Below the pieces are notes generated by a model. The model did no database searches, was not told the origin of the DNA, and was given only the letters and a program-made list of their open reading frames with translations. Of a stretch of 9,818 nt of DNA, positions 1-6,075 are shown piece by piece; position 1 is the stretch's first letter, and each line of letters opens with the position of its first letter. This DNA comes from an uncultured Eubacteriales bacterium. Lineage in GTDB: Bacteria > Bacillota > Clostridia > Oscillospirales > Acutalibacteraceae. The position numbers and the translations under genes are program-made. The DNA lies in NCBI GenBank assembly GCA_948968885.1, contig CAREUR010000025.1:1-9818 (forward strand), given 5' to 3'.

Positions 1-2
1 GT

Positions 3-152
3 AATCTTTTTAGCAGCAATAAAGAAAATCCAACGCCAAATACCGAAATCATTATTGAAGAGGAAGAAGAAGTCCCAGATGAGGAAGATAACAATTTAAA
101 TAACGATGGTATTACTCATCGCACCCCTTCAAGTCAGGGTGTGGTTCATTAA
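3..152 (+). CDS. C-terminal fragment of an unidentified protein with an acidic tail
   Basis: The third forward frame is open from the window edge to a TAA at 150-152, giving the last 49 residues of a protein whose start lies outside the window. The fragment is polar. It carries an acidic run (five consecutive Glu, then a Val-Pro-Asp-Glu-Glu-Asp stretch), then an Asn/Asp-rich segment, and ends in Gln-Gly-Val-Val-His. No domain, membrane segment or LPXTG-type sorting signal is visible, so it reads as a disordered tail. A second in-frame TAA follows the first, and an intrinsic terminator follows about 33 bases later, which supports this as a real gene end. The protein family cannot be named from this piece. 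Confidence 0.7.
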   Translation, partial: NLFSSNKENPTPNTEIIIEEEEEVPDEEDNNLNNDGITHRTPSSQGVVH

Positions 153-185
153 TAATAATTTTCTAGATGGGAATGTCTAAATTAG

Positions 186-216
186 CACCCTTTTGTTTGT
201 TCAAAAGGGTGTTTTT
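186..216 (+). terminator. Intrinsic terminator after the upstream partial gene
   Basis: A perfect 10-bp stem (CACCCTTTTG at 186-195 pairing with CAAAAGGGTG at 202-211) with a 6-base loop is followed directly by five T residues at 212-216 and more T-rich sequence. It lies 33 bases after the stop of the upstream plus-strand fragment and 40 bases before the end of the converging minus-strand glycosyltransferase gene. On the minus strand the same hairpin is followed only by CTAATTTAG, so it should work mainly for plus-strand transcripts and only weakly for the converging gene. Confidence 0.9.
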
Positions 217-256
217 GTTTTCTTCTTCATAAATTTTCAACTTGCGATTAAGTTTT

Positions 257-2842
257 TTATTTTAAAGAAAAATCGTTTCTGTCTAGCGTTAAATTGGGGT
301 TATAGAACGGGTCACCCTGCTCTAGCTCCTTTGCCCAGCGGCTTTTAAAATTAAGCACTTCTCTTTTAAAGCGCTGCTTCTTTTCTGTCGTATCCTCGTA
401 ACCTCGGCTTTTTGACTCATAATGGTACAACTCCGCGTAGGGCGTCCAGATTATCTTATAGCCCTTTTTGCGAATTTTCATACACAGATCCACGTCGTTA
501 AAGGCTACCTCAAACAATTTTTCGTCGAAACCGCCGACTTCCTCAAAAATGCTTTTCTTCGTCATCAGGCAAGCCCCCGTCACAGCGCTATACTCCTGCG
601 CAAAATGCAGCCTCACCATGTACCCTGGGGCTGTTCTCTTAAATCCACAGTATGCATGCCCCGCAACTCCGCCCAGTCCCACAATCACACCCGCGTGTTG
701 AATCGTATCATCGGGGTAGTATAGCTTTGCGCCCACTGCTCCCACGTCTTTTCGTTGAGAGTACATCAGCATCTCTTCAATCCAGCCTTTGCTAATCACA
801 GACGTATCGTTATTCAAAAATAGCAAATGCTCGCCCGCGGCGAACCGGACGCCAAAGTTATTTATGGCAGAATAGTTAAACTTGCCGCCCGCTTCATATT
901 CAATAATTTTTATGTTGCTGCGACCTTTTAGAGTCTCGTAATAGCTGAATGTTTCGGGATTCTTGCTGTTATTTTCTATGATGATAATCTCAAAATTTTT
1001 GTACGAAGACTTCTCAAATATAGAATTGATGCACTTATAGAGCACCTCCGCGTGGTCTTTATTCGGAATCAATATCGAGACCATCGGGTTCCCAATAATC
1101 TTGTATTTTATTCTGTACACAGTTGGGCGAATTGTGGAGCTTTCCACCCGAGCTTCGAGGTTGTTTCTTTTCAGGGACTCCGCCACCGCTTTGATTCCAG
1201 CCATAACTGCGCTGGGCTTCGCGCCAATGTCCGAAGCCACCGAGCCCTTATGCACGCGCCAATAATACAGTACCTTTGGAATATGGACGATATTCTGCGC
1301 TTTTTCAGTTAATCTCAAAACCAAGTCGTGATCCTGAGAGCCGTCAAACTCGGGTCTAAACAGGTCTTCATCTCTCAACAAATCCCTTTTAAACGCCGTA
1401 AAATGGCATATGTAATTATAGGCCCGCAAATTGTCAATTGCAAAACCCGGCTTATAATGCGGCCCAAACGTATATTTTGTCGAGATCTTAAATTTCGTTT
1501 CGTCTGTGTAGATGAAATCCGCATCCTTCTCGTTTATCGCCTTAACAACCTCAAACAGAGCGCTCGGATGCAGCACGTCATCGTGATCCAGCAACGCAAA
1601 GTAACCTCCGGTTGCCATTTTGGCGCACTCGTTCGTGTTTTCGGATATCCCTAAGTTTTTCTCCAACTTTTTATACTTTATCCTGTTGTCGGCAAGGGCG
1701 TACTGGTTGCAAATCTTCCCCACATACTCGTGCTCGAGGTCGCTTCCGTCGGCAAGGCACAGCTCCCAATTGTCGTAAGTCTGGGCCTTTACAGATTTTA
1801 TCATCGCCTCCAAAAAATTTTTTGGCATGTTATAAAGCGGCACGAGAATGCTAAATTTCACATCTTTTTCAAACACAGTTTCGCGCTGTTTTTTTAACTC
1901 TTTTTTCGAAATTGGCCGATTTCTACCAGTCCCAAGCCGTATTATTTTTTTTATTACCCGCTTTAACTGCCCGCAAAGCACCCTAAGCGGCTTTGTGACC
2001 CGCCACCACCGCGCATTTGCAATCTCGTTATACTGCCGCCTCAAGTCAACCATCAAGTACTCATCGCTCTCGCACTTCTCACTTAGCTCCAAATAGGCCT
2101 TCTTTAGCGACGCGTACTCCTCCGCCACCTGCTTATATCTCAATTTTTCGTCCAAGCCCCGCGCCTCTAGCTCCTTTATTTTGCCCGCGTTTTTTGTGCA
2201 CTCGGCCTCCAACTTGCTGAGCTTCATCTTCTCGATTCTATCGTACATCTCGTAGTCAAAAATGACATTTGCAAAATTCTCTTTTTTGCGAAACAGCATG
2301 GCCCAATCGCAGATAAAATCTACCTTCTGGACGTGATCCTTAAAAAACGAATTCTTGGCAAACTCCTTGCACCAATACTCCGCCTGCTGGACGTTTAAAT
2401 GCGTCATGTTCTCGATGTCCGAGGGCGTGGAGGTGAATATTATCGTGTCGCCGTACCGGCACAGGTTGGCGATCGCCTTTTCCCCGTCCGCCGGGAACAA
2501 ATGCTCCATCACCTCTATCGTGATGACCAAGTCGAACCTCTGCGGCACGGTGTCTGGCAGCCTTTCCGTTATCGAATGCACGAAACAGTACGGCCTGGCC
2601 CTATCCACCGCGTTCGATATCGCATATTCAGAGACATCAATGCCATAGGCCTCTACCCCGCGCTCCCTCAGCGCTTCCACCAAATATCCCATTGCGCAGC
2701 CCGCGTCCAGCACCGTTTTGGGGTTAAATTTATCCACTATATCCTGCGCAATCTTTCCAAAAAACGGCTTCCAGTGGCTCTCGTCCTTATAATCCGCGCC
2801 GCAGTCCGTTTTAAAAAAGTCGTATCCATACGTGTCGTTCAT
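257..2842 (-). CDS. Methyltransferase-glycosyltransferase fusion (class I SAM methyltransferase plus two GT2 domains)
   Basis: An 861-residue protein, numbered from the ATG at 2842. Residues about 1-195 form a class I SAM-dependent methyltransferase: motif I is VLDAGCAMG (44-52), the acidic end of strand 2 lies in YGIDVSE, and IEVMEHL is a motif IV-like segment typical of the UbiG/Methyltransf_23 group. Residues about 200-275 are charged and probably helical, and are followed by a WWRVTKPLR segment like the WRxTxPLR linker of many polysaccharide glycosyltransferases. The first GT-A family-2 domain starts at FSILVPLYN (330) with a DHDD metal-binding motif (419-422) and a GSQDHDL segment. The second starts at VSILIPNKD (588) with LNNDT (676-680), HAGVIVGLGG and a FNDVDLCMK acceptor-site motif. 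No signal peptide or membrane span is seen, so it probably acts at the inner face of the membrane on surface glycan, perhaps a rhamnose-rich polymer. An in-frame TTG lies 15 bases upstream, but ATG is preferred. The Shine-Dalgarno before it (GGGATG or GTGAGA) is poor. Sugar and methyl acceptor cannot be assigned. Confidence 0.93.
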   Translation of the reverse strand: MNDTYGYDFFKTDCGADYKDESHWKPFFGKIAQDIVDKFNPKTVLDAGCAMGYLVEALRERGVEAYGIDVSEYAISNAVDRARPYCFVHSITERLPDTVPQRFDLVITIEVMEHLFPADGEKAIANLCRYGDTIIFTSTPSDIENMTHLNVQQAEYWCKEFAKNSFFKDHVQKVDFICDWAMLFRKKENFANVIFDYEMYDRIEKMKLSKLEAECTKNAGKIKELEARGLDEKLRYKQVAEEYASLKKAYLELSEKCESDEYLMVDLRRQYNEIANARWWRVTKPLRVLCGQLKRVIKKIIRLGTGRNRPISKKELKKQRETVFEKDVKFSILVPLYNMPKNFLEAMIKSVKAQTYDNWELCLADGSDLEHEYVGKICNQYALADNRIKYKKLEKNLGISENTNECAKMATGGYFALLDHDDVLHPSALFEVVKAINEKDADFIYTDETKFKISTKYTFGPHYKPGFAIDNLRAYNYICHFTAFKRDLLRDEDLFRPEFDGSQDHDLVLRLTEKAQNIVHIPKVLYYWRVHKGSVASDIGAKPSAVMAGIKAVAESLKRNNLEARVESSTIRPTVYRIKYKIIGNPMVSILIPNKDHAEVLYKCINSIFEKSSYKNFEIIIIENNSKNPETFSYYETLKGRSNIKIIEYEAGGKFNYSAINNFGVRFAAGEHLLFLNNDTSVISKGWIEEMLMYSQRKDVGAVGAKLYYPDDTIQHAGVIVGLGGVAGHAYCGFKRTAPGYMVRLHFAQEYSAVTGACLMTKKSIFEEVGGFDEKLFEVAFNDVDLCMKIRKKGYKIIWTPYAELYHYESKSRGYEDTTEKKQRFKREVLNFKSRWAKELEQGDPFYNPNLTLDRNDFSLK

Positions 2843-2956
2843 TCTCACACATCCCAATAAACCGTTAATCTCTATAAAAATTTACGTCGATTTCAAAATT
2901 TTCAAAAATTCTGGTAGCTATGCACATTTATCGCCGGCACTCGGCCTTTTAAAACT

Positions 2957-2985
2957 ATTATAATTTATTTATTTTAAAAAATCCA
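2957..2985 (-). promoter_or_regulatory. Possible promoter of the glycosyltransferase fusion gene
   Basis: On the minus strand a perfect TATAAT -10 (2962-2957) lies 17 bases after TGGATT (2985-2980), which is a poor -35 match. Transcription would start near 2950 and leave a leader of about 108 bases. That leader contains a small GC-rich hairpin at 2933-2945 (GCCG paired with CGGC around a 5-base loop). The surroundings are extremely AT-rich, so a chance TATAAT is quite possible. Confidence 0.35.
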
Positions 2986-3115
2986 GAATAATCTGTCAGC
3001 ACCCCCAACGCCCTGCCCAATCGCGTTTTCAGCTTTTTTCTTTTTTAGAAATTCTACTATTCATCTTGTCCGTTCGATTTTGTGAAAATTTTTGCAGTTT
3101 ATTTTTCATTTTGTG

Positions 3116-3144
3116 TTGATATTTTGCACAAATTATAGTATAAT
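3116..3144 (+). promoter_or_regulatory. Sigma-A-type promoter of the export operon
   Basis: TTGATA (3116-3121) and a perfect TATAAT (3139-3144) are separated by 17 bases, one hexamer mismatch away from the housekeeping consensus. Transcription should start near 3151, leaving a leader of about 85 bases before the adaptor gene. No clear operator-like inverted repeat overlaps it, so the sequence itself suggests rather high basal expression. Confidence 0.8.
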
Positions 3145-3235
3145 CATCTCGATTATTTATTTATTAAAGATTAATCCTAAATTTTATTTTTGAGTCGATT
3201 TGGCTCTGTGCCTGGAAGAAAGCGAGGTTCACTGC

Positions 3236-3832
3236 ATGAATGACAGCCTGTTTAGAAAGAAGAGTCTGGATCGCATTTCGTCGCCCGACCAGCTTAACGA
3301 CTATATTAAGGTCTCAAGTCCCAGCGTTTGGCTGATTATCGGCGCTTTGGTTATTTTGGCGACTTCGTTTTCTGTCTGGGCTTTTAACGGGAACATCACC
3401 TCGGAGGTCTCTTGCACCGGCGCCTTTCAGAGCAGCCCTCATAACCGCGACGCCGTGAGTTCGGTTGTCTGCTATGTTGACGCGAACTATGCCTCGAAAA
3501 TCGCCGAGGGCATGCCTGTGCGCATTTATGACCGCTCTAAGCCGATGAGCGCCTACATTGAGGGGAAGGTTGCTAAGGTCTCCTCTGTGCCGGTCCGTCA
3601 GGCCGATATTTTGGACGCTTACTCAAGTGAGTTCGTTGCGGACAGCATTCTGGAGGCCGAATACGGTGTGCAGGTTTTAATAAAAGTTGGCAAAACCGCG
3701 GATGGCTCGTACGTTTGGGCCAACGGTGAGGTCGGCGATGACGCTTTTGCTAGGGTGGACAGCCTCTGCAAGGTGGACATCATTACGGAATCGTACACGC
3801 CGGTTGAATTTTTGTTTAACAAGTCGAACTAA
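3236..3832 (+). CDS. Short HlyD-like adaptor of an NHLM-type peptide export system
   Basis: A 198-residue membrane protein matching the NHLM bacteriocin-system secretion protein (the NHLM_micro_HlyD type). The N-terminus carries the characteristic pattern: FRKKSLDRISSPDQLNDYI then SSPSVW, leading into one transmembrane helix at about residues 30-50. The rest (about 53-198) should lie outside the cell. It keeps a beta-barrel-like segment around AEGMPVRIYD and GKVAKVS but has no long coiled-coil hairpin, so it is about half the length of usual HlyD/MFP adaptors. Cys60 and Cys79 could form a disulfide, which is only inferred. The ATG at 3236 is chosen because GAGG (3224-3227) sits 8 bases upstream; an in-frame TTG at 3200 has no good ribosome binding site. 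It is the first gene of the operon, 21 bases before the peptidase exporter, and probably supports the two ABC proteins at the membrane. Confidence 0.85.
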   Translation: MNDSLFRKKSLDRISSPDQLNDYIKVSSPSVWLIIGALVILATSFSVWAFNGNITSEVSCTGAFQSSPHNRDAVSSVVCYVDANYASKIAEGMPVRIYDRSKPMSAYIEGKVAKVSSVPVRQADILDAYSSEFVADSILEAEYGVQVLIKVGKTADGSYVWANGEVGDDAFARVDSLCKVDIITESYTPVEFLFNKSN

Positions 3833-3841
3833 AATAGCACT

Positions 3842-3849
3842 AGAGGGGG
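3842..3849 (+). promoter_or_regulatory. Ribosome binding site deciding a TTG start (peptidase exporter)
   Basis: AGAGGGGG lies 4-7 bases before the TTG at 3854, depending on alignment. The next in-frame candidate is GTG at 3860, only two codons later. No ATG is available before the conserved peptidase motif. Confidence 0.7.
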
Positions 3850-3853
3850 CGAT

Positions 3854-6022
3854 TTGGCCGTGTTTAAACGGAGTTCTGTAGAAAAGGTGCCTGTAATCAT
3901 GCAGATGGAGGCTTTGGAGTGCGGTGCGGCGTGCCTTGCGATGATTTTGGCTTATCATGGCAAATGGCTACCTCTTGAGAAAGTCCGTGTGGACTGCGGT
4001 GTTTCTCGCGATGGGAGCAACTTGAAGGATATGTCTGACGCGGCAAATGCCTACGGACTGGAGGTCAGCGCTTATCGATGCGGTCTGGATGACGTTAAAA
4101 CCTTGAGTTTTCCGGCGATTATTCACTGGAACTTCAATCATTTTGTGGTTCTAAACGGGTTTAAAAAGAGCAAGGCGGTTATAAATGACCCGGCGAGGGG
4201 TACCGTGGAGGTCTCTATTGAGGATTTTGACCACGCTTTTACCGGAATCATCGTGTGTTTTGAAAAGACCGATGCTTTCGTGCCCGGTGGCAAGAAGAAA
4301 AGCGTTTTGTCTTTTGCAAAAAATCGGCTTCGCGGCACACTTGTTCCGTTTGTTTTTGTCGTTCTGACTGGGCTTTTGGGCACTTTTATTGGGATTATTA
4401 ATCCGGTTTTTACTAGGATTTTTATGGACAAAATTTTGTCTAAAGAGAACCCCGAATGGCTGATGCCCGTACTTTTTTCCATGGCTGCGCTTGTTTTTTT
4501 CCAGATAATCGTTCAGCTCATAAACATCGTCTACATGCTAAAAATAAAGGGGAAGCTCGCCATCGTCGCAAACTCCATGTTCATGTGGCACATTTTGCGC
4601 TTGCCTATGCACTTTTTCTCTCAGCGGCAAATCGGAGACATCGCTATGAGGCAAGCCTCTAACGAGAAGATAGCCGAAGTCTTGATTCAGAGCCTTGCTC
4701 CGATCTTTTTAAACGCCATCATGCTGGTATTTTACTTTTTTATGGTTATAAACATCAGCTGGCCGCTCACTCTTCTGGGCCTTAGCGCCGTTATTATCAA
4801 CATGTTTTTGGCGAATTATGTTTCTCAAAAGCGCGTTAACATCACGCGGGCACAGCTTCGAGACGCTGGCAAGCTCGCCTCTTCTACTGTTTCTGGCATC
4901 GAGATGATTGAAACTATTAAGTCTGCCGGCGCTGAGAACGGTTTTTTTGAGAAATGGTCGGGGTATCAGGCTTCGGTAAACTCCTCTATTGTGCGGTTCT
5001 CTAAGCTCAACGAATACATCGGCGCTGTGCCGGAGATTGTTCAGGGTCTGGCCAACATGGCGGTCTTGCTGATCGGCGCAATGTTTATTATGCAGGGTAA
5101 GAATGGCTTTACGGCCGGCGTTTTGATTATGTTTCAGGGATACTTGAGCAAGTTTATTGAGCCGCTTGAGTCCTTTCGCGGGATTGGTCAGCAGATTCAG
5201 GAGATGCGCACCGACATGGAGCGCATTGAGGACGTTATGAACTACGAACCCGACGTGAGTTACGACGATATAAAATTTGACGAGGCCGCCGAATATACCA
5301 AATTGACGGGCGAAATGCAGATGAGAAACATTACGTTTGGCTACAAACCTCTTGGTGAGCCGTTGATTAAGGATTTTAATCTGACTTTGAAGCCCGGATC
5401 TACTGTGGCTTTCGTTGGGGCTTCGGGTTGCGGCAAATCTACGCTTGCAAAGCTTATTTCTGGCCTGTACCGGCCTTGGTCGGGCGAGATAACCTTCGAT
5501 GGCGTCGATGCTTCCAAGATAAACCGCGAGATTTTTACTAGCTCTGTGGCCGTTGTAGACCAGGATATCATCCTGTTTGAGGACACTATTGCCGATAACA
5601 TCAAGATGTGGGACAAGTCCATCGACGAGACGAAAATGGTTGTGGCGGCCAAAGACGCGCATATTCACGAGGACATCATGCTTAAGGACGGCGGATACAG
5701 CCATACTGTTTTGGAGGGCGGCAAAAATTTCTCTGGCGGGCAACGTCAGCGCTTGGAGATTGCTCGGACTCTGGCTAAAGATCCGACTATAATCATCCTG
5801 GACGAGGCTACATCCGCTTTGGACGCCAGAACGGAGCACGAAGTCATAAAGTCGATAACCGACAGGGGCGTCACTTGTATCATTGTGGCGCATCGGCTGT
5901 CTACCATCCGCGACTGCGACGAGATTATCGTCCTCGAAAAGGGCCAAGTCATCGAGCGCGGCACTCATGACGAGCTATTTGCTAAAGGCGGCATTTACAC
6001 TCAGCTGATTACCACCGAGTAG
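3854..6022 (+). CDS. NHLM-type peptidase-containing ABC exporter (C39 peptidase, TMD, NBD)
   Basis: A 722-residue full-length peptidase-containing ABC transporter (PCAT), of the type called NHLM_micro_ABC1. Residues about 12-135 are a C39 cysteine peptidase: Gln17 (oxyanion), Cys23 in the ECGAAC motif, His96 in NHFVVL and Asp112 in INDPARG form a complete catalytic set. Six hydrophobic segments follow (about 162-182, 204-228, 283-300, 303-321, 391-411, 419-432). The nucleotide-binding domain has Walker A GASGCGKST (522-530), signature FSGGQ (626-630), Walker B ending Asp650-Glu651, SALD and the switch His680, all intact. By family knowledge, it cuts a ribosomally made precursor after a double-glycine-type leader end and exports the mature peptide as a dimer. 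Its direct neighbours are the HlyD-like adaptor and a second ABC exporter, the hallmark of NHLM systems. The substrate is not seen in the window. TTG start; see the ribosome binding site entry. Confidence 0.95.
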   Translation: MAVFKRSSVEKVPVIMQMEALECGAACLAMILAYHGKWLPLEKVRVDCGVSRDGSNLKDMSDAANAYGLEVSAYRCGLDDVKTLSFPAIIHWNFNHFVVLNGFKKSKAVINDPARGTVEVSIEDFDHAFTGIIVCFEKTDAFVPGGKKKSVLSFAKNRLRGTLVPFVFVVLTGLLGTFIGIINPVFTRIFMDKILSKENPEWLMPVLFSMAALVFFQIIVQLINIVYMLKIKGKLAIVANSMFMWHILRLPMHFFSQRQIGDIAMRQASNEKIAEVLIQSLAPIFLNAIMLVFYFFMVINISWPLTLLGLSAVIINMFLANYVSQKRVNITRAQLRDAGKLASSTVSGIEMIETIKSAGAENGFFEKWSGYQASVNSSIVRFSKLNEYIGAVPEIVQGLANMAVLLIGAMFIMQGKNGFTAGVLIMFQGYLSKFIEPLESFRGIGQQIQEMRTDMERIEDVMNYEPDVSYDDIKFDEAAEYTKLTGEMQMRNITFGYKPLGEPLIKDFNLTLKPGSTVAFVGASGCGKSTLAKLISGLYRPWSGEITFDGVDASKINREIFTSSVAVVDQDIILFEDTIADNIKMWDKSIDETKMVVAAKDAHIHEDIMLKDGGYSHTVLEGGKNFSGGQRQRLEIARTLAKDPTIIILDEATSALDARTEHEVIKSITDRGVTCIIVAHRLSTIRDCDEIIVLEKGQVIERGTHDELFAKGGIYTQLITTE

Positions 6023-6062
6023 CCGCATAAATGGCGTAGTCAAGCCAAAGTAAACGTAGAAA

Positions 6063-6069
6063 AGAGGTG
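6063..6069 (+). promoter_or_regulatory. Ribosome binding site deciding a TTG start (second exporter)
   Basis: AGAGGTG lies just before the TTG at 6076, with GAGG (6064-6067) 8 bases upstream. A GTG inside this same site (6067) would open the frame three codons earlier, but then the ribosome binding site would be part of the coding sequence, so TTG is preferred. Confidence 0.7.
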
Positions 6070-6075
6070 CTTTTT

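Larger units (their letters stand above)
2843..3235. other. Divergent AT-rich intergenic region
   Basis: This roughly 390-base gap separates the minus-strand glycosyltransferase gene from the plus-strand export operon. It holds a possible leftward promoter (2957-2985), a strong rightward promoter (3116-3144), a short GC hairpin (2933-2945) and the operon's untranslated leader. I checked the operon leader for a small leader-peptide-like gene with a double-glycine end and found none. The stretch from about 2990 to 3110 shows nothing recognisable beyond T-rich runs. Confidence 0.7.

Noticed and set aside
436..450. GGCGTCC match to the tRNA-Arg 3' end, considered as an attachment-site repeat
   Set aside because: Only seven bases match and they lie inside the conserved glycosyltransferase coding sequence, so chance is the simplest explanation.
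2399..2860. Plus-strand open frame of 153 codons over the methyltransferase region
   Set aside because: It is antisense to well-conserved methyltransferase motifs, with no ribosome binding site and no recognisable domain.
2933..2947. GC hairpin in the divergent intergenic region considered as terminator or riboswitch
   Set aside because: The stem is only 4 bp, with four T residues on one side, and no conserved riboswitch core could be recognised around it.
3200..3235. In-frame TTG that would extend the adaptor by 12 residues
   Set aside because: It has no Shine-Dalgarno at proper distance, whereas the ATG at 3236 has GAGG 8 bases upstream and starts the family-typical N-terminus.
4709..5968. 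Long open frame (419 codons) on the minus strand inside the peptidase exporter gene
   Set aside because: It lies entirely antisense to a gene with complete ABC exporter motifs. Its product is rich in Arg, His and Asn without any domain pattern, as expected for a codon-bias shadow.
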